Notes: generated from the sequence alone by a model not told the origin. Positions 10,015 through 20,308 are shown, counted from the first letter of the stretch. The stretch: DNA of 64,000 nt from Pseudoips prasinana (GCA_951640165.1 OX621254.1:28556001-28620000), one strand, 5' to 3'. Numbers and translations are program-made.

Positions 10015-10653
10015 TTTAACAAAACAATTGCAAAGTAAGTCTGCTTGTTTCATTTTCAAGTCTAAACTACTGAACTGATTTTGGCTAAATTGCTTGCATC
10101 GTAGAGATATACATGTAAAGAATGTTAAGGTGAGTATAGACTACAACATTTTCTCGAGCATTTCTGTGTAATGTAACGTTTTTACGAATGGTACAATACA
10201 GGCAAAAGCTCAGTTTCCAAAGCATCTCCATGTAATGTAACGTTCCTGGGAATGCTCGGCGTGGTTATGGGTAAATGCTCACAGCGAGTTACACCAATAT
10301 GCTCGTTGGTTTGTACAATAGGCTGTATCAAAGAGTCGAGCATGCTTGACGTTTAGTTCGTAAAAGGATGATACACTTGAACATATAATAGAGCAGCTCG
10401 TTGTTCTGTTACAAGTAAATGTTGTAGTCTATACTCACCTTAATACCTTAGGTGCATAGCATAGATTAAGAAAATACATTATTTAATTATTTTTTATCTA
10501 TCATGTCATGTCAAATTCCTATGAATAGACAAAAAAATATATCTTATGTACATATTAGATTTGTAGACGGACAAAGTAAACTTTTTATCCCAGTGACATT
10601 TTTCCATGGGATAAAATAATTTAGAGACGGGTGAAACCGCTGGTGCAGCTAAT
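10015..10653 (+). mobile_element. Possible Helitron-like element J8 hosting a MITE
   Basis: The right edge reads GGGTGAAACCGCTGGTGCAG then CTAAT, resembling the J-family 3' ends and fitting the CTRRT rule. The 5' end is not clear, so the left boundary is approximate. The element is split by a TTAA-flanked MITE at 10129-10439. Confidence 0.45.
10129..10439. mobile_element. MITE with 23-bp TIRs and TTAA target duplication
   Basis: It begins GGTGAGTATAGACTACAACA and ends with the exact reverse complement, a 23-bp perfect terminal inverted repeat. Both sides are flanked by TTAA (10125-10128 and 10440-10443). TTAA duplication is typical of piggyBac-type elements. The interior (about 265 bp) has no coding capacity and includes two related GTAATGTAACGTT stretches. 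Confidence 0.8.
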
Positions 10654-10654
10654 T

Positions 10655-11870
10655 ATTATCCAATTTTGATCGGTCTACTGCAAGATCTCTCCATTGAATT
10701 ATTTTTTTCTTTTTACATATAATGAACAGTGGGTTATGCCTGCATTATTTGCCATCATTTTCGTTTTTGTACAAAAACATTTTTGAACCGGGTCGGATTA
10801 TGGGCCATGACCTTTGACAGGTTGGGGTAGCTGGATGTGCTGGCATCTATACATACAATTAATTGATAAGATTTATTCCTTGTTACTGCTTATTTAAGGG
10901 GCTGGTACTTAAAAAAATCGCATTTATGTTGTCTGAGCTAGTGTAATAAATCTTTTTCTATTCTTCTTTAAAAAAGGAAATGTTTTATAAGTGCCAGCAA
11001 CCTTCCAATTTAATTATTAAATTTTTACATTGTTTATAATTATAATAAAATGCAAATATATACAATTACTACAATAATAATCGAATTATAATTCAATGTA
11101 TATTTGTTTACAAAATATAAAAAAAATATTCTCAATAATAAAAAAAAAACAGTGAAATTTCAGTAATAAAACTCCGTTCTGCTTTTTAAGTACAAATCTC
11201 AAGACCGTACACCAACATTTCACACAAAGAATACTCCGTGCAACATTTTAAACCAGCGTTAAAGAAAATTGACGATAGCTCAAATCCCCAAGCCACTTGT
11301 TTTTAGCTAAGTTTTTATTTCCCCTGCCGACCGTTCTTTTTTGGGGAAAAGACGTGAATACTCAACACCGTCTGATTACCAGCCATCTTAAATATTTACT
11401 GCTTTTTCATCACGGGCGATCAAGTTATTACTAGCTACAGATGTGTTCAGTTAAGAAATCCTTTTACGTTACGTTGACATTTATCCGGATGTTTATAAAA
11501 TATATAAGATAATATTATTATACATAAAGTGTATTTATATAAAATATATAAACTCACTTTATACAGAACATAATTAAAAAAAAAACTTGTGTGTACTTAT
11601 GTACACGCGTTAGAAGTTATATTTCTTAATATACAACTTGAACATAGTTATCAATTTTCATACCACCTAGAACTAACTTCATGCTGTTATTTTTAACAGC
11701 ATGATTTCAGCATGAACTCCATCGCGCCAAAAGAAGTATAACTTAAAATATAATTAATAATATTAAAAACCATTGGCGGTCTCATCCCTCACAGCGATCT
11801 TTTTCAGACAACCTTCAGTTAGGCCATATTGTAAGGAATATGGAGTAGGGGTAGTTTATGGTGTATAAAT
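10655..11870. other. Mostly unrecognised AT-rich DNA with one MITE-H end
   Basis: At 10817-10853 GGTTGGGGTAGCTGGATGTG CTGGC marks a right-end remnant of MITE-H. The rest is AT-rich, with A-runs near 11130-11150 and a local inverted repeat near 11525-11575 (CATAAAGTG / CACTTTATAC). No gene is supported. Confidence 0.45.
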
Positions 11871-11874
11871 ATAT

Positions 11875-12000
11875 AATGGCACTTGAAATGGTACTCGAGT
11901 GGCGACCAGGAACTGAAAACCGTTGTGAGGACAGGCCACCAGGGATAGGTGGATCAATGATCTTGCAAGGGTAGCGGAATGCCGCTGGATGACCCTTGTA
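11875..12000 (+). mobile_element. Diverged RTE carboxy-terminal fragment
   Basis: The segment has GGTACTCGAGTGGCGACCAG and GGCCACC, TGGATCAATGATCTTGCAAG, matching RTE sequence around 25115-25220. It is closely paralleled by 12147-12267, so both derive from one RTE subfamily or a local duplication. A MITE-H lies between them. Confidence 0.55.
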
Positions 12001-12024
12001 GTTTACGTTACGTGGACATTTAGT

Positions 12025-12136
12025 TTATCCAGATTTCCCCAATTGAAAGTGAACTTTATGTTTTTGTGATAAAGTTGAAAACCTACAAAAGAAATTTGAC
12101 ACATTGGGGTAGCTGAACGTGCTGGCGTCTGTACAT
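12025..12136. mobile_element. MITE-H copy, left TIR eroded
   Basis: It contains the middle (CCCCAATTGAAAGTGAAC, GTGATAAAGTTGAAAACC) and the right arm (ATTGGGGTAGCTGAACGTGC TGGCGTCTG) next to TA. The left arm has been lost. Confidence 0.65.
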
Positions 12137-12146
12137 ATATCATGGC

Positions 12147-12267
12147 ATTCGAAAAGGTACTCGAGTGGCGACCACCAACTGAAAGAAGCAGCGAGGGCAG
12201 GCCAGCAGGGCAGGTGGACCAATGACCTTACAGAGGTCGCAGAATTCCCCTGCATGATCCTTGGAAT
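12147..12267 (+). mobile_element. Diverged RTE fragment, host of a second RTE insertion
   Basis: The sequence parallels 11875-12000 (GGTACTCGAGTGGCGACCAC, AGGTGGACCAATGACCTTAC). Its end is interrupted by the reversed RTE tail at 12268. Confidence 0.55.
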
Positions 12268-12379
12268 CATCATCATTATCATCATATCAGCCGAAAGACG
12301 TCCACTGCTGGACAAAGGCCTCCCCCAAAGATCTCCACAATTGCCGGTCTTGCGTTATTCGCATCCAAGAGTTTCCGTT
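12268..12379 (-). mobile_element. 5'-truncated RTE copy (minus)
   Basis: From the left it reads (ATC)n, CAGCCGAAAGACGTCC, then CTGGACAAAGGCCTCCCCCA and on to CGCATCCAAGAGTTTCC, about 110 bp of RTE 3' end in reverse. Flanks ATCCTTGGAAT (12257-12267) and ATCCTTGGGAT (12380-12390) differ at one base and probably are an aged target duplication. Confidence 0.75.
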
Positions 12380-12391
12380 ATCCTTGGGATT

Positions 12392-12908
12392 TTAAAATTT
12401 ATTTATTTGGACAACCAGTAGTTGTTACATTGTTTCTTACGTCTAGATTATTAAGTACAAAATTATAATTAAATGCACAACAATTTAAGGTGTCACAGCA
12501 TGCGCATAAATTTCGTAATAGTGACACATAAAGAAAAATTAAATTAAATGAAATAAAATATACTACATAAAACAAATAAAATTAAACAAATTTTTTAACA
12601 TAACAAAAATTAAAACATATTTATAATCAACTCAAGCAAATAACTGAAACACATTATTATGCTTAATAAAAAAAAAAACTAACTACACTAATATAACACT
12701 AATTAAAGCCTACTTAATAATCGCAAGACATTTTTTTTAAGTGGGTAGCCCATCCTTAAAGACGTCTACCTCCCCGGAGATAGCATTGTATGTTTTTGCT
12801 ATTCGAGATGTAACCGAGAACTGCTTAAGATTGGTTCTGGCAAACGGTTGGTGTAATAACCCAGACCCAACGAGCGCACGCCTGGGCACCCAACGTGGAA
12901 CACGTAAA
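12392..12908 (-). pseudogene. LINE carboxy-terminal fragment and 3' UTR
   Basis: A minus-strand frame from 12905 down to about 12740 reads RTNLKQFSVTSRIAKTYNAI then SGEVDVFKDGLPT and a stop. It aligns with the end of the LINE at 28.4-29.4 kb (RTNLGQHSPIVRLSVEYNQV). The 3' UTR is A-rich on the minus strand and ends near 12392 in TTATTTATTT on the plus strand. It is 5'-truncated with no catalytic part. Confidence 0.65.
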
Positions 12909-12909
12909 G

Positions 12910-13550
12910 TAAATGATTATAGAAAGTAATAATGTTCATGACATCAAATTTTATTTTTTTTGTTCTTTGTGAGCAAATAATCGTGTTTGATAGTGGTATA
13001 AGATTAAGAGCTTGATTTTTATTGCGAGATACGGGTTTATTATTCAATAAGCCTGGATAATATTTCTTACGAGTACTATATAGGTATTTGATAGCCTTCC
13101 TTCTATTAAATAAAGGTCAACAGTAAACTATTGTATAAATATAAATAGTTATACTGTCCAACTCAATAAGTATTCTTACAGTTTGCTACAATAACCTCTA
13201 CTTATGTGTAGTATACAATCAAAGAGTCTAGTTTAGGAAATTTAGACTCTACATACACTAAGAAGGAAATATCATAACACACTGCAAATGTATATAGTGA
13301 CTATGTAAGTGAATACTTCTATATATCTTACCGTATGCGGGTATGTTTTAAGGAAAATGCCTCCAGAATTATAGAGAGACGTATGTTATTAAAAGTGTTT
13401 ACGGGAATGTGGTACTTATTGTCTTTATGTTGATAATAACTCTAACTGTGTCTACCTAAATTATGATCTATTATTATACGAACAAATTTCACTAGAGGTC
13501 GTGGTAGTGTGACGTCACATTGACATGTGAAAAGTGAGGTATTCGTATTA
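12910..13550. other. No recognisable feature
   Basis: AT-rich sequence with no shared repeat and no believable coding frame. Confidence 0.4.
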
Positions 13551-13551
13551 G

Positions 13552-13705
13552 AAAAAAACTGGCCAAGTACGAGTCGGACTCGCCCATGAAGGGTTCCATA
13601 GCAGCAAGTATTTCAGTTGATTAAATGAAAGGTAAACTGCGGTTTTCACAAACTATTCAGTTTAGAAAAAAATGATATTAGAAACCTCAATATAATTTCG
13701 AAGAA
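13552..13705 (+). repeat. Repeat W copy, internally deleted
   Basis: It starts at GGCCAAGTACGAGTCGGACT CG, then CCCATGAAGGGTTCC. The later TTTAGAAAAAAATGATATTA belongs to a more distant part of the family in the copies at 20.0 and 54.5 kb, so the middle is deleted here. Confidence 0.65.
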
Positions 13706-13910
13706 TCGTTCAATTGAAGCAGCGTTTGGCGAGAAAAGGTTGTTTCGCAATAAATTCCCTTCGAACAATCGTTCGGTCGACTTTCGGTTCATCGAACATA
13801 TGATTCTCGCTACTACGTTACGGACTCGGACATTGATGATAATTTGGGAAAGAAGTTTAGGCCTACCGACTTCTTTTTATGGTTAAATACGATATTTGTA
13901 CATATTTCTT
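13706..13910. other. No recognisable feature
   Basis: Short stretch with related ATCGTTC phrases (GAAGAATCGTTCAATTG, GAACAATCGTTCGGTCG); no family recognised. Confidence 0.35.
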
Positions 13911-14390
13911 ACTTACTTATCGTATGGGCAGTGGTAACCCCTTGTGTCAGAGTTGTTCAAGCCGCCCCAACAGGCCTCTGACATGGCTTAGCGACTTATG
14001 CCTCATATCTACAAACGGGACCGACAGCTTAACGTGCCCTCCGAAGCAGTGACATATTATAGTGCTCAAGTGTGTGCGCAAACACAGGAGCACTTTCTAT
14101 TCCATCCCTCTCATGATCCGATGGGACGCCTAGCGACACGACCGGAAAGAGGTCAGGTACAGGACCGACGGCTTTACGCGCTGCCCGAGGCACGGGGGTA
14201 TAATACCGCCAACTCCCAGACTTCCGGCTGATGCTGAGAATTTTTTTTGTTACAGAAAAGTCCCAAAATCACTTTTTGGCTCGACCCGGGATTTAAACCC
14301 AGGACCATCTATGGACAGATGGTCAGCCTAGTTGCTTAACCTCATCGATCACTTACGGACCAGTGAGAGCATCTAGCTATGACATACATA
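13911..14390 (-). mobile_element. SINE-D copy split by SINE-A
   Basis: Bases 13911-14045 carry the SINE-D 3' half in reverse (CTTATCGTATGGGCAGTGGT to GTGCCCTCCGAAGCA). Bases 14307-14390 carry its 5S-like head in reverse (GCCTAGTTGCTTAACCTCAT, GGACCAGTGAGAGC). The SINE-A segment between them lacks both ends, so the structure may be recombinational rather than a clean insertion. Confidence 0.65.
14046..14306 (-). mobile_element. SINE-A segment within SINE-D
   Basis: It includes TATAGTGCTCAAGTGTGTGC, CGAGGCACGGGGGTATAA-type body and the reversed B box CGGGATTTAAACCCAGGACC. Both outer ends of the family are missing. Confidence 0.7.
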
Positions 14391-14414
14391 TAATAGACCA
14401 ACAACGCAATTTCC

Positions 14415-14618
14415 TAAATGAAATCCTCGTTCATCATACGCACGGCTAAGCTGAGGAACAACCTCCCAAACGACGTGTTTCCAGACTCATGTAACATGGA
14501 TTTATTCAAGGTTGTGTGAATAGGCATCTTATAGGTACGCGCGGTCCATCTTCGACTACATCTTCACTTACCATCAGGTGAGATCGTGGTCAAGCGCAAA
14601 CCCATGTTGCATAAAAAA
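14415..14618 (+). pseudogene. LINE carboxy-terminal coding fragment
   Basis: The plus-strand reading contains FIIRTAKLRNNLPNDVFP followed by DSCNMDLFKV, then a stop and HLPSGEIVVKRKP. The RTA-LxNxLP...F...MDLFK pattern is the end of Jockey/CR1-type LINE ORF2 proteins. It is immediately followed by an A-run (14610-14617) and then another LINE fragment. Confidence 0.6.
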
Positions 14619-14619
14619 A

Positions 14620-15640
14620 TGGAAATCAAACCAACCAAATCAAACCATTATGTTGTTGTGTACCCTGAAGCTTGCTCACGTAATAGAGTCCGAAACGGAT
14701 ATTCAGCACCTACAAGCAGACTTAAATACATTGCTTTCCTGGAGCGTGCACAATGGTCTTTACTTAAATGCAAAAAAATGCCTCATATAACATTTTCAAG
14801 AAAGCATAACAAGACAGCATCATCATATATGTTGGGTGATACCATTCTAACAGAGACTGAAAGCATTAGGGATTTGGGGTCTTAATGGACGGAAAACTCA
14901 CGTATGTTCCTCATATCGAGAGGGCACTGAAGCAGTCTTCCAAGATGCTTGGATTTTTAATTAGAAGTAGTAAAAACTTTCGGAATGTTAAATCTAAAAT
15001 AATTTTATATAACTGCCTGGTCAGAAATGTTTTGGAGTACGCTGCTGTGTGTGGCGTCCCCACTTTGCAATTCACTCTCTTAGAATCGAGCGTATTCAAA
15101 AGAGATTTATTCGGCACTTGTCATATTTGGTGGGATTGGGGGGGAAAAAAGTGAATTATAAAACCAGGTTAGATTACTTTGACGATTTTGATGATGGAAC
15201 TGTTTAAGAGAAGGGATGTAACTGATTTGGTATTGTTATTTAAATTGTTAAGAAATAAAATTGATTGCCCTGAGTTTTTACAAGGATACGGTTTAGAGTT
15301 CCGTTCCATATTCCACGAAAACCGATAACTCCCTTAGCTCCTCCACTACGTAGAACATTACTTGGCTCAAACTCACCTCTCTGCCGAATGACAAAATTAT
15401 ATAACGTATGCAGTGACAGGGTTGATATCTACCACGTCTCATTAGGATTATTTCGGAAAACTATTGATAATAGTTATTAGGGTTTCAGTTACACATAAAA
15501 AAAATTGTAAATCAATCTCTTAAATTTTGAATGTAGTGTTCACCTATAAGTAACTAGACATTTAGATCTTAAGTATTATGTTATTTTTAAAGAGTCATGT
15601 TAATGTTTAAGTTGTTGGTGAACCAAATAAATAAAATAAA
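14620..15640 (+). pseudogene. Jockey-type LINE reverse-transcriptase carboxy half, broken
   Basis: Frames at 14578-14885 and 14885-15154 together cover the RT thumb region, with residues SETDIQHLQADLNTLLSW and LNAKKC (motif D region), then IRDLG, FLIRSSKNFRN, LYNCLVRNVLEYAA and FKRDL. At least two frame breaks occur (about 14780 and 14885), and a further one near 15060. The catalytic A-C motifs are absent, so the copy is 5'-truncated. The 3' end near 15640 is AATAAATAAAATAAAATA. Confidence 0.7.
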
Positions 15641-15788
15641 ATATAAATGTCATTAATTTAGAGTTTAACGTCATCAGTTCACCGGCTAGTATATATAGAA
15701 TAGATCAAAGCAAGTTCGCGGTCCGTAAAGCAAGTAGATCGCGCGTGCTTATAGCAATTAATCTAACATATTGACGTAATATCGCTAT

Positions 15789-15925
15789 CCCATTTCATCC
15801 CATAGGGGGCGTAGAAGTCAACCTGAGGATATACCTCCCAGAAAACGGGTAGCAGCGTCTCTGAGTACTATGACCATCATACTGCGATCGCCAACCCGTC
15901 TGCCACGCGATTACGGCATATAATA
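15789..15925 (+). mobile_element. RTE 5'-derived fragment
   Basis: CGTAGAAGTC, TATACCTCCCAGAAAACGGG, GAGTACTATGACCATCATAC TGCGATCGCCAACCCGTCTG are the 5' leader landmarks of the RTE (22186-22310) and of the mini-RTEs. The 3' tail is missing and an (ATA)n run follows. Confidence 0.65.
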
Positions 15926-16005
15926 ATAATAATAATCGTTTATTTCGGAAAAACATTCTCCATATATTGTTAGTACCTACAAAGTTCTTAACCTAATGTT
16001 AGTAA
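15922..16005 (-). mobile_element. LINE 3'-end remnant
   Basis: In reverse the sequence ends AAATAAACGATTATTATTAT. This resembles the (TTA)n tail of the LINE at 56.3-58.8 kb, so it may be a short 3' end of a related element. Confidence 0.35.
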
Positions 16006-16007
16006 AT

Positions 16008-16234
16008 TTGAATTTTATAGCATTATTCGCAATGCAAAGCGTTTATCTAATCTCAAAAATGGGAAATCATAAATTTAATCGTCCGGCGGGTCTCGCACCT
16101 GCACCATCTACCAATCCGGGGTAGGCGCTCTGCGTTAAGCTACGAACGATACACGCTGGCAGATCAAATTTAGGATTCCCTTGCTAACACCCTTCCGGAG
16201 GATGTAGGTATTATCTATCGGTTTTGTTTTTTAT
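16008..16234 (-). repeat. SINE-like block N, first copy
   Basis: The block contains a reversed tRNA-like B box and acceptor-side sequence (GTCCGGCGGGTCTCGCACCT, GCGTTAAGCTACGAACGATA). It is nearly identical to 16309-16532 (offset 301 bp). It ends in TAGGTATTATCTATCGGTTTT. Confidence 0.65.
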
Positions 16235-16308
16235 AGAAACATGGCCGACTGATATGTTCACAGTTGCATGTGAAAGATCATATCATATTGATAATACCTT
16301 CCAAATTA

Positions 16309-16532
16309 TTAAATTTGAATTTTATAGCATTATTCGCAATGCAAAGCGTTTATCTAATCTCAAAAATGGGAAATCATAAATTTAATCGTCCGGCGGGTCT
16401 CGAACCTGCACCATTTACCACTTCGGAGTAGGCGCTCTGCGTTAAGCTACGAACGATACACGCTGGCAGATCAAATTTAGGATTCCCTTGCTAACACCCT
16501 TCCGGAGGATGTAGGTATTATCTATCGGTTTT
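16309..16532 (-). repeat. SINE-like block N, second copy
   Basis: It repeats 16008-16234 with few changes. Here the B-box core reads GTCTCGAACC, closer to a functional tRNA-like promoter than the GCACC of the first copy. The pair is a local direct duplication. Confidence 0.65.
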
Positions 16533-16591
16533 TTTAATGTTAGTAATATTATAATATACTAACAAACAATGCACTGAAAAACTACCACACA

Positions 16592-16858
16592 ACTAGGTAT
16601 CATAATACCCTGGTATGTAGCTGAACCCAGTGCTTTAAAATTGGAAAATCCCACCTATCACATAATACGCTCAGAATGCCGTGGGAGCTGACACGCATTC
16701 TGTGCAATATTGAAGCGCTACGCTTGCGGATGATGGCAGCAAAACCATCAACCGACGCCTCCGCAAACATCGCCGAAGCACTACAAAAACGTGGCAGCCC
16801 CATCAGCATCCTGACCGCATTGTTGTACTGAACACGCAATGGACTGATTCCCTCCAAA
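16592..16858 (-). pseudogene. LINE coding fragment (post-RT region)
   Basis: An 85-codon minus frame reads LRVQYNNAVRMLMGLPRF then FAEASVDGFAAIIRKR, matching the region between RT and carboxy terminus in several insect LINE ORF2 proteins. Both ends are truncated. An E element abuts its 5' side. Confidence 0.55.
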
Positions 16859-16859
16859 T

Positions 16860-17165
16860 ATAAAAAAAATGAAAAAGGTTTTTTACACGTAGACTTTAAA
16901 AAAGCGCTTGTAAATAGTCAGAACATGTTGGTAGTAATATACTTATAATTAATTTATAATTATTTCTAGGTACATATAGATATTTAGGTACACGGATTGT
17001 AGGAAATAATTTACAATAAGATTTATTTTATAACACTAACGATATTTAGCTAACTTAAATTAAGTTATTGTCAAGGATCATGTGTAGGTTTAATTATCTA
17101 AATTTTAAATTTTAGCTATATTTTTACTACATATTGTCTGAATGGTTCTGTCTATATTAAGGTAC
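16860..17165 (-). mobile_element. E element copy
   Basis: The reversed 3' end is AAAAAGGTTTTTTACACGTAG. The copy reaches the GGTTCTGTCTATATTAAGGT region, about 300 bp into the family. Confidence 0.7.
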
Positions 17166-17212
17166 GAATTAAATGTTATTAAAGGTTATTAAATTATGGA
17201 CACAACTCTATC

Positions 17213-17472
17213 GACGGGCCTGTGGCGTGGTTGGTAAATGCTTGCTTTGCACGCTGCAGGTCGTGGGTACGATTCCCACTCAGTACAGATATTTGTGTGC
17301 ATGAACTTGTCTGTTTGTCCTGGGTGTAATTATCTATATATTAGGATGGATTTACAAAAGAAAAGTAGTATATGAAGTATATTATTATCAGTTATCTGGT
17401 TTCCATAGTACAAGCTCTGCTTAGTTTGGGATCAGATGGTCGTGTGTGAATAATGTCCCAGGATATTATTAT
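17213..17472 (+). mobile_element. SINE-C copy, full length
   Basis: The head is ACGGGCCTGTGGCGTGGTTG, TTTGCACGCTGCAGGTCGTG and B-box-like GGTACGATTCCCACTCAGTA. The body contains CATGAACTTGTCTGTTTGTC. The tail runs CATAGTACAAGCTCTGCTTA to GTGTGAATAATGTCCCAGG and an ATT repeat. A short RTE-tail-like fragment (GGGAGACCTTTGTCCACTTG) follows to about 17530. Confidence 0.75.
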
Positions 17473-17631
17473 TGTGGAAATCTTTTTGGGAGACCTTTGT
17501 CCACTTGGGTCACATGGTTATGATGATTATTGACGTATTAATAATCTTTAACCTGCACGTCACGTAAACATTTTGCGCTAAAAGCTTGTGGTCAAACGAA
17601 CTATTAGTTAAAAGCTCTAAAATTCTCTCTT

Positions 17632-17870
17632 TTTATCATATGGGCAGTGTTTTACCCTTGTGTCAGAGTTGTTCTATTCGCCCAGTAGGCCTCTGACATG
17701 GTTTCTCGACTGCTGTCGCTGGGACCGACAACTCAACGTGCCCTCCGAAGTATGGAGACGCTCGAAGTTAAACCACTTTGACGGTCACCCATTCAAAGAC
17801 TGACTGCGTGTATAGGTGCTTCACCACGCTGGACTTACGGACCGGTGAGCGCAACTGGTTCAGAGCGCCT
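17632..17870 (-). mobile_element. SINE-D copy
   Basis: Reversed landmarks are CATATGGGCAGTG, GTCAGAGTTGTTC, GGCCTCTGACATGG, CGTGCCCTCCGAAG, GACGGTCACCCATTC and, at the head, GGACTTACGGACCGGTGAGC. The 5S-like promoter region is degraded compared with the 33.6-kb copy. Confidence 0.65.
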
Positions 17871-17913
17871 CAATTAAATTGAAGATATTTCAGTTATTCT
17901 GTCTTTATTTTCT

Positions 17914-18103
17914 ACTAGCTGAGCCCCGCGGTTTAACCCGCATTAAACTTTGTAAATTATAGCCTATGTGTTATTCGGATATATAAGCTATATTACCACA
18001 AAGTTTCATCAAAATCCGTTCAGTAGGTTTTGCGTGAAAGAGTAACAAACATCCATACATCCATCCATACTCACAAACTTTCGCATTTATAATATTAGTA
18101 GGA
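17914..18103 (-). mobile_element. Short Helitron-like element J2
   Basis: Minus-strand ends are TCCTACTAATATTATAAATG (5') and a terminal CAGCTAGT (3'). At 190 bp it is a minimal non-autonomous member, containing little beyond the two ends. Confidence 0.7.
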
Positions 18104-18129
18104 TTAATAGTTATTAAGTAGCACGATCC

Positions 18130-18260
18130 ATTGACGAGACGAGATAGTCTAGTGGTGAGAACGTTGGATGGTAGAGTCAGAGGTCTCTAGTTCAAACCCA
18201 AGGCACCCCCGAATAAAAAGCTGATTAAAACATCGTGAGAAAACCTGCATACCTTCGAAT
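18130..18260 (+). mobile_element. tRNA-like SINE head of another family
   Basis: GAGATAGTCTAGTGGTGAGA looks like a tRNA A-box arm, and TCTCTAGTTCAAACCCAAGG like a B box, at roughly tRNA spacing. No second copy was recognised in the window, so the right boundary is arbitrary. Confidence 0.45.
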
Positions 18261-18835
18261 ATCTCATAAATTAATATTTTTTTCAGTAGCAATACCTTTT
18301 TATCAAAAAACGTGGAATCCAGACAACACAAACAAATAATAATCATCTATAAAAACAAAATAAAAACACTCCTTACCCCAAATAACTTATACCTGCCTGC
18401 TACGATTCCCCCGTTGCAAAGTTAATCTACCAAATATACACGACCGCTTCCCCTATAATAAAAGAAGCAAGAGCGAGTCGGGCCACACTTGACTACTGTT
18501 CCGTACACATGAAATCGGTATCTTTATTTTACACCAAAAGTAATATCACATAGTCACAGAAGCATTTACTTTATTGTATTCATTTTAATTTAAGTTAAAC
18601 ATGTGAAGTTATTGACAAACATTTATTTGTAACTTTATTATATTGTTGTTGTTTGGTACTGTATTATCAACTAAAATACATAATATGTAAAACCCATGAA
18701 AGCAATAAAAAAATAAATTGAAAGCATATAATTAAGAAGTATAAGTTGCGGTCTTATCACTAAAATGTCAAAGTATCAAATTTCTTATTATTCCGGGCTC
18801 TATATAAGTGGGGAAAGAGTTTCTACAATCAAAAA
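18260..18835. other. No recognisable feature
   Basis: AT-rich DNA with no recognised repeat family or coding potential. Confidence 0.4.
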
Positions 18836-18975
18836 GAGTCCCTCCCTCTTTCCCACCACGGTAGCTCCTGTAAGCCAGGATCAACAGTGGCCCAAAATGA
18901 AAGACACTGAGCGGTGAGGCTCGGGCACGACCCGGGGAATCGCTTTAACTGTCTTGGATCCCGCAACGAATTTAT
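18836..18975 (+). repeat. Repeat M copy
   Basis: Landmarks are CCTCCCTCTTTCCCACCACG, AGCCAGGATCAACAGTGGCC, GGGGAATCGCTTTAACTGTC and TTGGATCCCGCAACGA. Relatives are at 39905-40048 (same orientation) and 44663-44800 (reverse). The class is unknown. Confidence 0.6.
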
Positions 18976-19117
18976 ATACAGTATAGTATATATACAGTAG
19001 TCTTTATGCTGAAATGATGAACAAGTTTAGATGAGAATGCATGCCTAAGCTGAATTGTAAAATGGACATAATTAAGTCCTGGTCACCGGCAGCTATTCCA
19101 TTAAGTTAGAATAATAG

Positions 19118-19245
19118 TGTGCTGATGTCCATTTAGTGCGAGCGTGTATTCATTGAATGCGGATTTACGCAAACTATTAAAGATGAAACTACACAAGCTG
19201 GCTGCTAGAGGAGACTTGAGTAGAATAAAGTTAGTTTTTTGAAGT
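19118..19245 (+). repeat. 128-bp direct duplication, first copy
   Basis: The block from GTGTGCTGATGTCCATTTAG to GAATAAAGTTAGTTTTTT recurs at 19604-19732 in the same orientation with roughly 10-15% differences by eye. Between the copies lie simple CT and GT runs at about 19463-19492. Confidence 0.6.
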
Positions 19246-19603
19246 GAAACGTGTATTTTCTGCAATATTTTAGCATCATGCGTTTGTTCGCGAGGTTTAC
19301 ACGCTCTTTTAACTTGCTAGTTACTTGGTCACCGTGATAGTCACATGTAAAGAGATACACTCTTTACGCTTAGTTTAAAAAGAAGCTAATTGGGTGGGTG
19401 CTCAATGCGATTTTTTACACGATGTTTTTTTTAACCCTCGACACAAAACAGGGAGGTTTGATCTCTCTCTCTCTGTGTATGTGTGTGTGTGTGGCATTGT
19501 TTCTCTAAAACGGATGGACCGATTTAGATGTGGTTTTTTTTTTAATTTGTAAGCCAGTTTCCTTGCAATGATTTTTAGGTATGTATAGTTAATATCGGTC
19601 GAG

Positions 19604-19732
19604 CACTGGTGTGCTGACGTCTATTTAGTTCGGCCGTGTATTCATTCAATGAGGATTTACGCAAACCATTAAAGATCAACCTACACAACCTAGCTCCTAG
19701 AGAAGACTTGAGTGGAATAAAGTTAGTTTTTC
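19604..19732 (+). repeat. 128-bp direct duplication, second copy
   Basis: It repeats 19118-19245 (GTGTGCTGACGTCTATTTAG to GAATAAAGTTAGTTTTTC). A SINE-K abuts its right end. Confidence 0.6.
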
Positions 19733-19838
19733 AACTATTTGGGGATTACACAAATAGTTGTCCTGCACGGGAGTCGAACCCGGGATACGAGGTGAGGTGA
19801 CTGTCTTAACCGCTGTGCCAAACGTGCAGTCTCAGTTT
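19733..19838 (-). mobile_element. SINE-K copy
   Basis: In reverse it reads GCACGTTTGGCACAGCGGTT, then GGGTTCGACTCCCGTGCAGG (B box) and ACAACTATTTGTG, matching 6520-6620. Confidence 0.65.
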
Positions 19839-19944
19839 AATTAGTAAGTTTAAGTTTCATGGCCGAAGACTGCTTTGAAAATTGTAGTCGTGGTAGTCGT
19901 TCAAGAGATAACTCGTAGTAATAATGCTCTTAAACGAAAAAAAA

Positions 19945-20308
19945 TTTTTCATCGTACTCATACATGTGGTGTGTCTATGGATAGGTCTTCAAAATGATAA
20001 TGAGGTTTCTAATATCATTTTTTTCTAAACTGAATAGTTTGCCCGAGAGACAAGTCGTGGTAAAATGAGTGTCCCCCCCCCCCCACCCCTGTAACTTCTA
20101 AAATAAGAGAGTGATAAAACTAAAATAAAATTATGATATACATTACCATGCAAACTAACAATTAAAATTGGTTTGAACGAGATCTAGCAAGTATTTTTTT
20201 TAATACGTCTTAAATCGTAAACCGCAATTTGCTTTCATTTAATCTACTGAAATACTTGCTGCTACGGAACCCTTCATGGGCGAGTCCGACTCGCACTTGG
20301 CCGTTTTT
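19945..20308 (-). repeat. Repeat W copy
   Basis: It matches 54440-54818: GGTGTGTCTATGGATAGGTC, AATATCATTTTTTTCTAAAC, a C-run, then GGAACCCTTCATGGGCGAGT and GACTCGCACTTGGCC. The family shares a short hairpin at the GGCC end. Confidence 0.65.

Noticed and set aside
11875..12267. Twin priming for the RTE pieces at 11.9-12.4 kb
   Set aside because: The inverted tail piece has its own near-matching flanks and lies downstream of the other fragment, so separate insertions fit better.
12799..13047. 82-codon minus frame as a gene
   Set aside because: It overlaps the LINE carboxy-terminal sequence in a different phase; the LINE reading is supported by similarity to 28.7-28.9 kb.
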